Shown: positions 9,313-21,330 of the stretch, in pieces
Numbering within the stretch: the stretch's first letter is position 1
Layout: each line of letters begins with the position of its first letter
NCBI GenBank assembly: GCA_934525065.1
Contig: CAKSYX010000001.1
Span: 193,116 to 257,115, forward strand
Length of the DNA stretch: 64,000 nucleotides
Direction of reading: 5' to 3'
Source of the DNA: an uncultured Eubacteriales bacterium
Lineage (GTDB): Bacteria > Bacillota > Clostridia > Oscillospirales > Acutalibacteraceae
Position numbers and translations under genes: made by a program
Notes under the pieces: generated by a model
The model's input: the letters and a program-made list of their open reading frames with translations, nothing else
Databases searched by the model: none
What the model was told of the DNA's origin: nothing

Positions 9313-10206
9313 TTAAAGTCCGGTCTTTTCTCTGATGTAGTTTCTTGCGAGAACAGCATATTCAAACGGATTAGCCTTTGCGGGGTCCTGCTCCGCCTCA
9401 ACAACGACCCAGCCTTCATAGTCTGCTTCGGCAAGAATATCAAAAACCGGAGTAAAATCAAAGTCGCCGTCGCCGGGAACAGTGAATGAACCGGCACGGA
9501 CACAGTCAAGGAAGCTGTAGCCCTTGACTTTAACTTCGTCGATAACACTCTGACGGATACTCTTGAGGTGAACGTGCTTTACACGGTGAACGTATTTTTT
9601 GAGCACGGCAATTGCATCCTCGCCGCTGAAAGCAAGATGACCGGTATCATAAAGGAGATACACAAGGTTCGGGTCGGTAATTTCCATGAGCCTGTCAATT
9701 TCTTCGGTCGTCTGAACCCCGGTACCCATGTGGTGATGGACGGTAAAGTACATACCCTTCTCTTTCGCAAGGCGACCCATTTCATTGAATCCCTTTGCAA
9801 TAAGCGCCCACTGCTCATCGGTATAAACCGGCTTTTCGCCAAAGATTGAAATAGGCTTGCCCTGAATGCTGTTGCCCTGTTCGGAAGCCCCGATAACTTT
9901 TGCGCCGAGAGCGTGAAGGAAGTCTCTATGCTTGATGAAGGCTTCAATTGTTGCGTCGTAACCTTCGGAAAGAAGCAAAGAAGAGAACCAGGCGTTGCAG
10001 ATTCTCATGCCTCTTACGTCAAGCTTATGTTTGAGGGTTTCAACGTCTTTCGGATACTTGTTGCCGATCTCGCTTCCGGTGAAGCCGGCAAGAGCCATTT
10101 CGCTGATGCATTGTTCGAAGGTATTCTCCGCGCCGAGGTCGGGAAGGTCATCGTTTGTCCATGCGATCGGTGCAATGGCAAGCTGAACTTTTTCTTTGTT
10201 AAGCAT
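9313..10206 (-). CDS. iolE: Inosose dehydratase (IolE-like TIM barrel)
   Basis: A 297-residue xylose-isomerase-like TIM-barrel protein. Features include [18 protein letters not shown] at the N-terminus, the typical IolE opening, then [28 protein letters not shown] and VHLKSIR, carrying probable metal ligands (Asp, His, Glu), and [16 protein letters not shown] near the end. IolE dehydrates scyllo-inosose to 3D-trihydroxycyclohexanedione. The start at 10206 follows TAGGAGAATAACA. It lies 13 bases after iolD and fits the iolG-B-D-E order of transcription. Confidence 0.93.
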   Translation of the reverse strand: MLNKEKVQLAIAPIAWTNDDLPDLGAENTFEQCISEMALAGFTGSEIGNKYPKDVETLKHKLDVRGMRICNAWFSSLLLSEGYDATIEAFIKHRDFLHALGAKVIGASEQGNSIQGKPISIFGEKPVYTDEQWALIAKGFNEMGRLAKEKGMYFTVHHHMGTGVQTTEEIDRLMEITDPNLVYLLYDTGHLAFSGEDAIAVLKKYVHRVKHVHLKSIRQSVIDEVKVKGYSFLDCVRAGSFTVPGDGDFDFTPVFDILAEADYEGWVVVEAEQDPAKANPFEYAVLARNYIREKTGL

Positions 10207-10219
10207 TGTTATTCTCCTA

Positions 10220-12061
10220 TCAATAAAGTCTTGCTTTCGCAACATTTTCTTTCATTTCTTCGTACGCTTTTTGAACGGTTTCGCTCTCCGATACTTCGGC
10301 AACGCCTACGCGCCACCATGAATCGTAGCCGTCTGACATTGATTTGTGAGCAACCTTTATATCAAAAAGGCAGGGAATTGTCTGCTTCTTTGAGTCCTCT
10401 AAGGCAGCATAAAGCTCTTCTTCGTTCGTAACGCGATACGCCTTGCAGCCATAGCCTTCGGCAATTTTTGCGTAATCGGTCATGATTACTTCACCGTCAA
10501 GACCGGTCTCGGTTCTTCTGGTGAAGCGCGTTCCATATGTCTTTGTTCCTTGGTTGTTCTGCAAATTTTCAATGCAGCCCCAGCCGCTGTTGTCAAAGAG
10601 CATAACGTTGATTTTGGCCTTTTCCTGAACTGCGGTGTAAAGCTCACTGTGAAGCATCAGGAATGAGCCGTCGCCGACCATTGTATAAACTTCTTTGTCT
10701 GGGCAGGCAAGCTTTGCACCGAGTGCGCCGCAAATTTCGTATCCCATGCATGAGAAACCATATTCAACGTGATATGTATATTCGCTCTTTGACTTCCAAA
10801 GTCTTTGCATACAGCCCGGAAGCGAACCGGCAGACGAAAGAACCACTGCATCATCGGCAACGGTTTCATTGATAATTCCGAGAGCGCGGGTTTGCGAAAA
10901 GCCGTTTTCAAGTTTAACGCTGAAGCAACGATCGATCTCTTTGAAGAAATCCGCCTGTGCTTTTTTATATTCGTCCGTCCATGCGGATTTATAGCCGTCA
11001 AGCTTTCCGGAAATTCTTTCAAGTGATTCCTTTGCATCGCCGAGGACAGCCACACTGTCCATTTTGAAAGCGTCAAAAGCACAGACGTTGATTGAAAGCA
11101 TTTTTACATCCGGATTCCGGAAGCCCCATTTTGAACACGTTGTAAAATCCGTAAGCCTTGTTCCGACGGCAATCACAAGATCGGTCTGCTTTGAAATTGC
11201 ATTGGCACTGCCTGTTCCGGTAACACCAACTCCGCCCATATTAAGCGGATGATTCCACGGGATTTGACCCTTGCCGGCCTGCGTTTCGCCGATGGGTATG
11301 TTGAACTTTTCGGCAAAAGCGAGCGCCGTTTTATAGCTTTCGCTGTATGTTACGCCACCGCCGACAATCATCATCGGCTTCTTCGCGGCGCGAATCATCT
11401 CGACAGCAGCATCGGTCTCGCGTTCACTCGGTATGCGTCTGTCCATGTACCAAACACGTTTTTTGAGGAAATGCTCGGGATAATCAAAAGCTTCGGCTTC
11501 AACGTCCTGAGGCATTGCAATACAAACCGCTCCGGTGTCGGCCGGATCGGTAAGAACACGCATTGCATTGATACAAGCGGTCATGAGCTGCTCCGGACGG
11601 TTGATTCTGTCAAAATATTTGCAAACAGGCTTAAAGGCATCATTTGCAGTAATGCCGACAGAAGCAGGCTGTTCAATCTGCTGCAGAACCGGGTCGGGCT
11701 GACGGCAGGCAAAGGTGTCGCCCGGTAGAACCAAAAGAGGAATCCTGTTGCTTGTTGCTGTTCCGCAGGCAGTTACCATGTTGAGTGCGCCCGGACCGAT
11801 CGAAGAGGTGCAGGCGATAATTTCGCGGCGTTTCTTCTGCTTAGCGTAGGCAATTGAGGCGTGAGCCATGCCCTGCTCATTATGTCCCTGATAATAGGTC
11901 AAAGAATGTCCGCCCTGTTCAAGAGCCTGGCCAATTCCGACAACACAGCCGTGGCCGAAGATTCCGAAGATTCCCTTGACAAATTTCGTTTCTTTTCCGT
12001 CGAATGAGACATACTGATTATCAAGAAATTTAACGAGGGCTTGTGCCATTGTCAACTTCAT
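10220..12061 (-). CDS. iolD: 3D-(3,5/4)-trihydroxycyclohexane-1,2-dione hydrolase (ThDP enzyme)
   Basis: A 613-residue thiamine-diphosphate enzyme. The N-terminal ThDP pyrimidine domain contains [18 protein letters not shown] and the [16 protein letters not shown] segment with the conserved glutamate; the C-terminal domain has the VGDGSFLM...LFDNSGW ThDP-Mg motif near residue 463. IolD opens the ring of the dione made by IolE to give 5-deoxy-D-glucuronate. Its start has AAAGGAG and it follows iolB by 4 bases. Length and motifs are normal for the family, which is otherwise related to acetolactate synthase. Confidence 0.96.
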   Translation of the reverse strand: MKLTMAQALVKFLDNQYVSFDGKETKFVKGIFGIFGHGCVVGIGQALEQGGHSLTYYQGHNEQGMAHASIAYAKQKKRREIIACTSSIGPGALNMVTACGTATSNRIPLLVLPGDTFACRQPDPVLQQIEQPASVGITANDAFKPVCKYFDRINRPEQLMTACINAMRVLTDPADTGAVCIAMPQDVEAEAFDYPEHFLKKRVWYMDRRIPSERETDAAVEMIRAAKKPMMIVGGGVTYSESYKTALAFAEKFNIPIGETQAGKGQIPWNHPLNMGGVGVTGTGSANAISKQTDLVIAVGTRLTDFTTCSKWGFRNPDVKMLSINVCAFDAFKMDSVAVLGDAKESLERISGKLDGYKSAWTDEYKKAQADFFKEIDRCFSVKLENGFSQTRALGIINETVADDAVVLSSAGSLPGCMQRLWKSKSEYTYHVEYGFSCMGYEICGALGAKLACPDKEVYTMVGDGSFLMLHSELYTAVQEKAKINVMLFDNSGWGCIENLQNNQGTKTYGTRFTRRTETGLDGEVIMTDYAKIAEGYGCKAYRVTNEEELYAALEDSKKQTIPCLFDIKVAHKSMSDGYDSWWRVGVAEVSESETVQKAYEEMKENVAKARLY

Positions 12062-12065
12062 TCGC

Positions 12066-12869
12066 TTATTCTCCTTTCATCGGTGGCCACATGAGCTTTT
12101 CATTTGCCGGGTCGGTTACCCAGCGGTGCTCGGGAATGAAATACGGTGTGATATACGGATTTCCGTCAAGGTGGCGAATCACCCAAAGGTACCACATGGC
12201 ATAACCGGGAGCCGTTGTCTGCGGATGAGTTTCCTCATTAACAATAAATACGGTTGAATTGTTATGTGTTTTATAAACCGTCTCGTCAAGTTCAGCAAAG
12301 CCATAGCCATTTTCGGGATTGAACTTGTAGTAATAAATCTCCGGCTGGGGGTGATTGTGAGGCGGATAACTGCTCCATTTTCCCGGGAAACCGATAACCT
12401 CACCGAGGACAAGATTTGAATAAGGAGCATTTGAGTAATCAAAAACAGTTCTGACGATTCTTGTTGAAGCCTCACGCATTGTTCCCGCTCCCCTGTTTTC
12501 GCTTGCGCATTCTTTGGGAGTATAAAGCTTCGGCTCAAATGTCTTTTCATTATCGGTTCTGTGAACTGTCCACTCACATTCATCAAGCGCCGTGATTATA
12601 ATTTCAACGTCATTCGGAACATGGAGCACCCACGGTTCAAAGTCAAAGCAATTTGCTCTTTCAACAACAGCTTCTTCTCCGTTAAATGAAAGCTTTGCTT
12701 TTCCGTTTACAAGAAGATATGCTCTTTCAAGATGCTGAGACTCCGAAAAAACATCGCCCTTTTTCATTCTCAAAACGCCGAAGTCCATGAGCGAATGCTG
12801 TTCTTTGTTATCCATAGTTGCAATTGCAGTGTAACCGTACGGAAATTCTTTAGGTCCCCTGATATGCAT
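12066..12869 (-). CDS. iolB: 5-deoxy-glucuronate isomerase
   Basis: A 267-residue bicupin protein. Typical IolB segments are FGVLRMKKGDVF, HLERAYLLVNGKA, YPPHNHPQPEIYYYKF with the metal-binding His/His/Glu of the second cupin, and TAPGYAMWYLWVIRHL. It isomerises 5-deoxy-glucuronate to 5-dehydro-2-deoxy-gluconate. I place the start at the ATG at 12869, which has GGGAAAGG 11 bases before it; a frame running to 12893 has no ribosome site. It is the second gene of the iol transcript, after a 90-base spacer from iolG. Confidence 0.94.
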   Translation of the reverse strand: MHIRGPKEFPYGYTAIATMDNKEQHSLMDFGVLRMKKGDVFSESQHLERAYLLVNGKAKLSFNGEEAVVERANCFDFEPWVLHVPNDVEIIITALDECEWTVHRTDNEKTFEPKLYTPKECASENRGAGTMREASTRIVRTVFDYSNAPYSNLVLGEVIGFPGKWSSYPPHNHPQPEIYYYKFNPENGYGFAELDETVYKTHNNSTVFIVNEETHPQTTAPGYAMWYLWVIRHLDGNPYITPYFIPEHRWVTDPANEKLMWPPMKGE

Positions 12870-12959
12870 AAAAATGCCAACCTTTCCCGGCATATGATAT
12901 GCCGTTTCATTAAATATTGATGAACGCCGGCATTAACAAAACGCCGGCTGTTCAAATAA

Positions 12960-13973
12960 TTACATAATCTCAGTAAGCTTAACGGGTCTGCCTTCCTTGA
13001 CTGACTTTTTGGCAGCAAGAGCAATAAGAATCGCAGCAAGGCCGTCTTCACCGGTCGTCGGAGTGGGTTTATCATTCTGAACAGCGTCAACAAACTGAAT
13101 CATTTCGTCTCTGAAGGACTGCATATATCTTTCAAGGAAGAAGTAGAGCGGCTTATCGGTCATAACACCGTCAGCGGTCATAAGGGTAACATTGGTCGGT
13201 GTATCATTTGCGGCAACAGCAGCACCGAGAGAACCGAAAGCTTCTACTCTCTGATCATAACCATACGCTGCGCGACGTGAATTATCAATTACGCCGATTG
13301 CACCGTTTTTGAACTTGAGAGAAACTATTGCCGTGTCAACATCGCCGGCTTCGCCGATTGCAGGGTCAACAAGGCAGGTTGCATTGACATAAACCTCTTC
13401 AACCTCACTGCCGGCAATGAAACACGCCATATCAAAATCATGGATAGTCATATCAAGGAAGATTCCGCCCGAAACGGCAGCATATTCTGCCGAAGGAGGT
13501 TCGGGATCGCGTGAGGTGATTTTGACAAGCTCAAGCTTTCCGATTTTCCCCTCATTGATAAGCTCGCGGATATGTGAAAAATTGTGGTCAAAGCGGCGAT
13601 TAAAACCAACCTGAAGCTTTACACCGGCTTCCTTAACGGCCTTGATAACGGCAAGAACCTTTTCCGGAGTAAGGTCAACGGGTTTTTCGCAGAAAATGTG
13701 CTTTCCTGCCTTTGCAGCTTCGATTGAAATATCGGCATGGGTGTCCGTTGAGGAGCAAACCAGAACAGCGTCAATTTCAGGATCTGCAAGCATTTCCTTG
13801 TAATCACCGTAAATCTTTTCAATGCCGTACTCGGCAGCAAGAGCAGGGAGAGCATCCTTATAAACGTCTGTGATGCCGAGCACCTTTGCTCCGGGTACAT
13901 TATATGTGATCGACTTCATATGAACCTTTCCGATTCTTCCGGCACCGATAATGCCGATGTTTAACTGTTTCAT
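12960..13973 (-). CDS. iolG: Inositol 2-dehydrogenase
   Basis: A 337-residue Gfo/Idh/MocA oxidoreductase. The N-terminal Rossmann motif GIIGAGRIGKVH and the catalytic-lysine motif CEKPVDLT are present, with the substrate-side GGIFLDMTIHDFDMACF segment typical of IolG, which oxidises myo-inositol to scyllo-inosose with NAD. The ATG at 13973 has CGGAGGA 5 bases upstream; an upstream ATG at 14003 lacks a site. It is the promoter-proximal gene of the operon. Confidence 0.92.
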   Translation of the reverse strand: MKQLNIGIIGAGRIGKVHMKSITYNVPGAKVLGITDVYKDALPALAAEYGIEKIYGDYKEMLADPEIDAVLVCSSTDTHADISIEAAKAGKHIFCEKPVDLTPEKVLAVIKAVKEAGVKLQVGFNRRFDHNFSHIRELINEGKIGKLELVKITSRDPEPPSAEYAAVSGGIFLDMTIHDFDMACFIAGSEVEEVYVNATCLVDPAIGEAGDVDTAIVSLKFKNGAIGVIDNSRRAAYGYDQRVEAFGSLGAAVAANDTPTNVTLMTADGVMTDKPLYFFLERYMQSFRDEMIQFVDAVQNDKPTPTTGEDGLAAILIALAAKKSVKEGRPVKLTEIM

Positions 13974-14045
13974 TGGAAATCCTCCGTAAAAATAATGTTG
14001 CACCGAGGTGGCAAAATCACACCGAAGCCCACGATACTATGGTAA

Positions 14046-14075
14046 ATTATAGCACACAAAAGCAGACGGTTTCAA
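14046..14075 (-). promoter_or_regulatory. Sigma-A promoter of the iol operon, overlapping the lacZ terminator
   Basis: Minus-strand TTGAAA, 18 bases, TATAAT. The -35 hexamer lies in the loop of the upstream terminator hairpin and the spacer runs through its 3' arm, so the two signals are physically merged. Between promoter and iolG there is a GGTG..CACC dyad of unknown meaning. Confidence 0.6.
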
Positions 14076-14090
14076 GAGAAACCGTCTGCT
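14061..14090 (-). terminator. Terminator of the GH2 gene
   Basis: Perfect 12-bp stem AGCAGACGGTTT / AAACCGTCTGCT with a 6-base loop; on the minus strand it is followed by TTTTGTG. It lies 49 bases after the lacZ stop. Confidence 0.8.
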
Positions 14091-14138
14091 TGCTGTTATA
14101 AAAATACGTTCATTTTTTTGTGCAAATAGACAACAAGC

Positions 14139-17210
<3,072 letters not shown>

Positions 17211-17220
17211 ATATTACCTT

Positions 17221-17249
17221 GATATATCCGCAGAAGTTCGGGCAATAAT
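17221..17249 (+). promoter_or_regulatory. Possible forespore (sigma-F type) promoter of sigG
   Basis: GATAT, 15 bases, GGCAATAAT, approximating the sigma-F pattern of a GHATR -35 and a GG-rich -10. It sits about 50 bases before the sigG start, where no good sigma-A promoter is seen. The -35 is only a partial match. Confidence 0.35.
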
Positions 17250-17300
17250 CAATCTGAAACAAAAAGCCGTCAAACCGGTTCTGTATTGGGGGAAGGAATT

Positions 17301-18083
17301 TTGTATTTCAATAAAGTTGAAATCTGTGGAATCGACACGTCAAAGCTTAAGGTTCTCTCCGAAAACGAAAAGGTTGAACTGCTCAAAAGGAGCCGTTCCG
17401 GAGACAAGGTTGCAAGAGAAAAACTCATCAATGGAAATTTGCGTTTGGTTCTGAGTGTAATTCAGCGTTTTACAAACAGAGGAGAAAACCTCGATGACCT
17501 TTTTCAGGTCGGCTGCATCGGACTTATTAAAGCAATAGATAATTTTCAGCTTGAGCACAACGTTCGCCTGTCAACCTATGCGGTGCCGATGATAATCGGA
17601 GAAATAAGGCGTTATTTGCGCGACTATGCACCTATAAGAATCAGCCGCTCGATACGCGACACTGCCTATCACGCCATGCAGGTCAAAGAGAGGCTGCAAA
17701 ACGAAACGCAGAAGGAGCCGACAGCCGATGAAATTGCAAAGGAAATGGGGCTCAAAAGAGAGCAGGTCGTTCTGGCACTTGAGGCAATCGTTGACCCGGT
17801 TTCGCTTTACGAGCCGGTGTATTACGATGCCGGAGATACGATATATGTTATGGACCAAATAGGCGACAGCAACACGGATATCAACTGGATTGATGAGATC
17901 CTTTTAAAAAAGTCTATTCACGATCTTCCGGAGAGGGAAAGAAAAATTCTTTCTCTGCGCTTTATGCAAGGACTTACACAAACAGAAGTCGCGAAGGAAA
18001 TCGGAATCTCTCAGGCTCAGGTTTCAAGGCTTGAAAAGGGAGCACTTGACAAAATCAAAAGTCACAGAAAAATATATATATAA
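17301..18083 (+). CDS. sigG: RNA polymerase sporulation sigma factor SigG
   Basis: A 260-residue sigma-70 factor nearly colinear with Bacillus SigG. The N-terminal NKVEICGIDTSKL segment is diagnostic of SigG; region 2 has DDLFQVGCIGLIKAIDNF and RLSTYAVPMIIGEIRRYLRD, region 3 covers 120-180, and region 4 has the helix-turn-helix TQTEVAKEIGISQAQVSRLEKG. SigG directs late forespore transcription. The TTG at 17301 is chosen because it gives the same N-terminal length as known SigG and has GGGGGAAGGA before it; a TTG at 17286 is the alternative. Unlike the usual arrangement, spoIIGA and sigE are not adjacent. Confidence 0.96.
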   Translation: MYFNKVEICGIDTSKLKVLSENEKVELLKRSRSGDKVAREKLINGNLRLVLSVIQRFTNRGENLDDLFQVGCIGLIKAIDNFQLEHNVRLSTYAVPMIIGEIRRYLRDYAPIRISRSIRDTAYHAMQVKERLQNETQKEPTADEIAKEMGLKREQVVLALEAIVDPVSLYEPVYYDAGDTIYVMDQIGDSNTDINWIDEILLKKSIHDLPERERKILSLRFMQGLTQTEVAKEIGISQAQVSRLEKGALDKIKSHRKIYI

Positions 18084-18087
18084 AAAG

Positions 18088-18137
18088 GCAGCGCTGTTCC
18101 GAAAAGTAATGGAAGCAGCGCTCGATATATATTTTTT
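18088..18137 (+). terminator. Terminator after sigG
   Basis: An imperfect stem (AGCGCTG-TTCC / GGAA-G-CAGCGCT) followed by ATATATATTTTTTT. It separates sigG from the convergent YetF-like gene. Confidence 0.65.
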
Positions 18138-18143
18138 TCCGTC

Positions 18144-18851
18144 TTATATTTCCAGACAGTTTTTTCCTTTTTGCTCGTTTTTTTCAAAAACGGTCAACAT
18201 TCCGCGCTCATCGCAGGAAGCGAGGAGTATTTGTTGATAATCGGAATAATTCCGGTTCTTTAATTTATCCTTCAGCCATTTTCTGTCCTTTCCGATTGCG
18301 TCAAGGCTCTTGTCAATAACCTTGCCGTCAATTATAACATTCGCAACGAGTGCATCCTGAGTAACGCTCAGCTTCATGTCCCTCGGAGTCACGGGCCTGT
18401 TCTGCGAAACAGGCAGAAAACTCACGCGGCCGTTCGGTTCAAGAATAGCGGTGTCTATTTGAGTAATGTCAAAATAGCCGTTGTTGCGGCATTTCATGAG
18501 AAACTCGTTTACATCAAGCCGCGACTTGCGAAAGCCCTCGTAATACAGCCGCCCGTTTTTCATCAGCAAGGTCGGATTGCCGACAAACAGTTTGCGTAGC
18601 TTTGTTGACTTATCTGTCAAAAATGCAACGAGGATTGAAAAGATACCGTATATTACCATCGCAATGGAGATCTGAAGCGTCTCGCCCTGTTCGCACGTTG
18701 CAAGCTCGGCAGCAATTGAACCGATCGTTATTCCGTTGATATAGTCAAACAAGCTCAATTCGGAAAGCTGACGGTAGCCGATAAGCCGTGTAATAGCAAA
18801 CAAAAGAACCACTGATAAAATCGTTGTCAGAACTACTTTCAAATACAGCAT
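18144..18851 (-). CDS. DUF421/YetF-family membrane protein
   Basis: A 235-residue protein with three N-terminal transmembrane helices (about 4-22, 30-50 and 58-78) and a cytoplasmic domain. The RLIGYRQLSELSLFDYINGITIGSIAAELAT stretch is the DUF421 (YetF/YdfS/YcaP) signature, and the C-terminal half has the KLRKLFVGNPTLLMKNGRL and GRVSFLP segments of the DUF421-associated domain. In Bacillus several paralogues are expressed in the forespore or relate to germination, which would fit the convergent sigG gene, but that is inference. Start at 18851 has AAAGGAG. Confidence 0.87.
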   Translation of the reverse strand: MLYLKVVLTTILSVVLLFAITRLIGYRQLSELSLFDYINGITIGSIAAELATCEQGETLQISIAMVIYGIFSILVAFLTDKSTKLRKLFVGNPTLLMKNGRLYYEGFRKSRLDVNEFLMKCRNNGYFDITQIDTAILEPNGRVSFLPVSQNRPVTPRDMKLSVTQDALVANVIIDGKVIDKSLDAIGKDRKWLKDKLKNRNYSDYQQILLASCDERGMLTVFEKNEQKGKNCLEI

Positions 18852-18946
18852 AGTGCACACTCCTTTTGAAATAGTCTTTTTTCTCAAAGCTGTTTTATGC
18901 GCCGAATATTTAAAAAGCAACAGAGAAAGATATTACCGGTGATGAT

Positions 18947-19522
18947 ATGAAAGAGCTTTTATGCCTGCTTTGCGGCTACACTTTCGGCTGTCTTCAGACC
19001 TCGTATATAATCGTCAGACATTGCACCGGAGAGGACATCCGTTCAGTCGGCTCCGGCAACGCAGGAACGATGAATACTTTGCTTTCCTTCGGACGGACAC
19101 CTGCAGCAGTCGTTCTGTTCGGCGATATGCTAAAAACAATTATTCCGGCAATTCTCTGTGTCCTCGCTTTTCCCGATAAGAGGCCGGAAATCATAATTTC
19201 CGTCTGTTCTCTCGGCGTTTTTCTCGGCCATTGCTACCCCTTTTGGCTCAGGTTCCGCGGCGGAAAGGGAGTTGCGGTTGCGGCGGCTTTTGCGTTAATG
19301 CTGGATATCCGTGTGTTTTTTATATCCGTTATTGTCGCCGGTGTATTCGGTCTTGTCTGTCACTCTGCAGCTTACAGCTCTTACACGTTTGCTATCATGC
19401 TTTTTGTCTGCACGGTCAGCTTAGGTTATGACAGCTCCGTGATACTTTGCGCACTTTCAGAAAGCATAATCATTGTTCTTCTTCATTTGGGTCGGAAGAA
19501 AACGCTGCAGCCGGGCAAATAA
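18947..19522 (+). CDS. plsY: Acyl-phosphate:glycerol-3-phosphate acyltransferase PlsY-like
   Basis: A 191-residue multi-pass membrane protein with five or six hydrophobic helices. The PlsY motifs are clear: SVGSGNAGTMNTLLSFGR (motif 1) and GHCYPFWLRFRGGKGVAVA (motif 2). PlsY transfers an acyl group from acyl-phosphate to glycerol 3-phosphate, the first step of phospholipid synthesis. The usual IGSIPFGYLI-type N-terminus is replaced by YTFGCLQTSYIIVRH, so this may be a divergent or second paralogue rather than the housekeeping copy. It is divergent from the YetF gene. Confidence 0.86.
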   Translation: MKELLCLLCGYTFGCLQTSYIIVRHCTGEDIRSVGSGNAGTMNTLLSFGRTPAAVVLFGDMLKTIIPAILCVLAFPDKRPEIIISVCSLGVFLGHCYPFWLRFRGGKGVAVAAAFALMLDIRVFFISVIVAGVFGLVCHSAAYSSYTFAIMLFVCTVSLGYDSSVILCALSESIIIVLLHLGRKKTLQPGK

Positions 19523-19565
19523 AAAGCAACTGACGCCCAAAAAAAGACGGACGCAGCTGCTTTCG
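19521..19565. terminator. Bidirectional terminator between plsY and the GH27 gene
   Basis: AAAGCAACTGACG... pairs imperfectly with ..CGCAGCTGCTTT around an A-rich loop. It lies between two convergent stops. Confidence 0.5.
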
Positions 19566-19582
19566 GTAATCTGTTCTAAAAA

Positions 19583-21316
19583 TTATTTGATGATATATAC
19601 CTTCACGCCGTGGCCGGGAAGTTCAGCCGAGAAATCATTTGAAGCTGTGAAAGCGGTTTTCTCCCAAGCATCAAAAACTTCATAGCTGCCCTTAACAGGA
19701 AGATCAACAAAACCGAGGTTGGAGATTTTTCCAAGGTCAACTTTCACGTTCTTGTCGTTCTTACTCTTGTTGAAAACGCAAACAGCAACCTTTGCACCGT
19801 CCAAAGGTTTGACAAGAACATCGACAACTCCGCATTTTATGCGCCTGCACTGAAGGCCGAGCTTATCCTGATTTATAGCGATCAGGTCCTTGTCAGTGAG
19901 AATTTTATAGACACGGTTTTCCTTGTCAACGGTGCCGTCCTCTTTGATAAACTTGCGGACGTCATTGCCGAGAATGAGCGGAGCGCACATCATGCACCAA
20001 AGCGAAAAATGAGACTTATTCTCTTCATATGTCAAGTTGCCGTTACCGACCTCAAGCATATCCGGGTCGTTCCAGCCGCCGCAGGCAGAATGCTTCCACA
20101 GACGGACATTGACTTCATAAATAGCCATGACAGATGCCCAGAACGGCTTGATATCCGGCGTTGTGCGCCAAAGGTTTCCGGCCTGCCTTCCCCATTTCCA
20201 CGGACGGTTGAATCCCCACTCGCAGAGGGAGAAAACGATCGGCTTTTCTTTTGCACCTGTCTTCTCGGCATACTGTTTTGCTGCGCGTTTAAGTTCCCTG
20301 CCCATAAGCTCATACTGCAAAGCGGCACTGTCTGCCTTTGAGCCGACGGGATTGCAGAACTCAACGGTGTTAATACCTGCGCTTAGCCTGATATCGCATT
20401 GAGCGCGCTTTACTCTGTCGGAGGTCAGGGTTTTGGGGCAGTAAAGGTAATATTTTTCATTTTTGTTTACAGTCACAAGAAGAAAACGTTCGGAATCGGA
20501 TGCCTTGCGGATAGTAAGCGAAAGAGTCACCGTCTCCTCACGGTCGGATTCAACATTAACATAAAAAGAACCGTTTCTTGAGCAAAGACCTTTGATATAC
20601 TCATAGTTATCCTTATCATTATCCTCTTCGCGAACGATCCTTGCGCCGCCTTCAAGGCTGCAATCACGCGCAGAAAAGCAGACAAAGGGCTTTTCGCCTT
20701 TTCTTGAAAACTCGACAAAAGCAACAGACGGTGCCTTTTCTGATATCGGAATATTATGACAGAAGTCATATTTAAAGTATTCAATGCCCCACTCGGCAAG
20801 GCTGTCGGCATCAACTGCCTCGTGATAAAGGCTGGCAGGATAATCCTCGCAGGTTCTGGTGCCGTTGGAGGAATAAAGGCCGAGCTTTAATCCACGCTCG
20901 TTGACATAGGTGCTGAGTGCCTTGATTCCGTTAGGAAAAGTAGCCTTGTCGCACTGAAGTCTGCCCTGCTCATCGCGCTCGGAGCTTTGCCAGCAGTCGT
21001 CAATATTGACATACTTGTAGCCCGCTTCAAGCAGTCCGCTGTTTTTCATTGCATCGGCAATTTCTTTTATAAGGTCCTCGTTGATTTTTGAAGCAAAAAG
21101 GTTCCAGCTCGACCAGCCCATCGGCGGAGTCATTGCAACACCGTTGTTATATCCCGATTCGGTATGAGCGTTGACGAAAACCTTGTGAAGCAGACGCTTC
21201 GCCTCACACACAGGGCAGAACTTTTTGTTTTTCATGTCAAGAGCGGTTTTTGTTCCGACTGCGGCCGCGGCAGTTCCGACAGCGGCAGCAACGGCGGTTT
21301 TAATTGACTTTTTCAT
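19583..21316 (-). CDS. Alpha-galactosidase-like glycoside hydrolase family 27
   Basis: A 577-residue GH27 enzyme. The catalytic barrel starts with MTPPMGWSSWNLFASKI; YKYVNIDDCWQ, YFKYDFCH (nucleophile Asp near 182) and GGWNDPDMLEVGN (acid/base Asp near 416) follow. Between the nucleophile and the second half of the barrel lies an insert of roughly 130 residues (about 195-320) of beta-rich sequence containing VNVESDREETVTLSLTI, resembling a carbohydrate-binding module inserted in the barrel. The N-terminus is an Ala-rich hydrophobic helix without a clear cleavage site, so the enzyme may be membrane-anchored. It removes alpha-galactose from raffinose-type sugars or galactomannans. RBS AAGGAG. 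Confidence 0.88.
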   Translation of the reverse strand: MKKSIKTAVAAAVGTAAAAVGTKTALDMKNKKFCPVCEAKRLLHKVFVNAHTESGYNNGVAMTPPMGWSSWNLFASKINEDLIKEIADAMKNSGLLEAGYKYVNIDDCWQSSERDEQGRLQCDKATFPNGIKALSTYVNERGLKLGLYSSNGTRTCEDYPASLYHEAVDADSLAEWGIEYFKYDFCHNIPISEKAPSVAFVEFSRKGEKPFVCFSARDCSLEGGARIVREEDNDKDNYEYIKGLCSRNGSFYVNVESDREETVTLSLTIRKASDSERFLLVTVNKNEKYYLYCPKTLTSDRVKRAQCDIRLSAGINTVEFCNPVGSKADSAALQYELMGRELKRAAKQYAEKTGAKEKPIVFSLCEWGFNRPWKWGRQAGNLWRTTPDIKPFWASVMAIYEVNVRLWKHSACGGWNDPDMLEVGNGNLTYEENKSHFSLWCMMCAPLILGNDVRKFIKEDGTVDKENRVYKILTDKDLIAINQDKLGLQCRRIKCGVVDVLVKPLDGAKVAVCVFNKSKNDKNVKVDLGKISNLGFVDLPVKGSYEVFDAWEKTAFTASNDFSAELPGHGVKVYIIK

Positions 21317-21330
21317 CTTGTGATTCTCCT

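Noticed and set aside
11249..11728. 159-codon plus-strand frame inside iolD
   Set aside because: Antisense shadow of a full-length, well-conserved ThDP enzyme.
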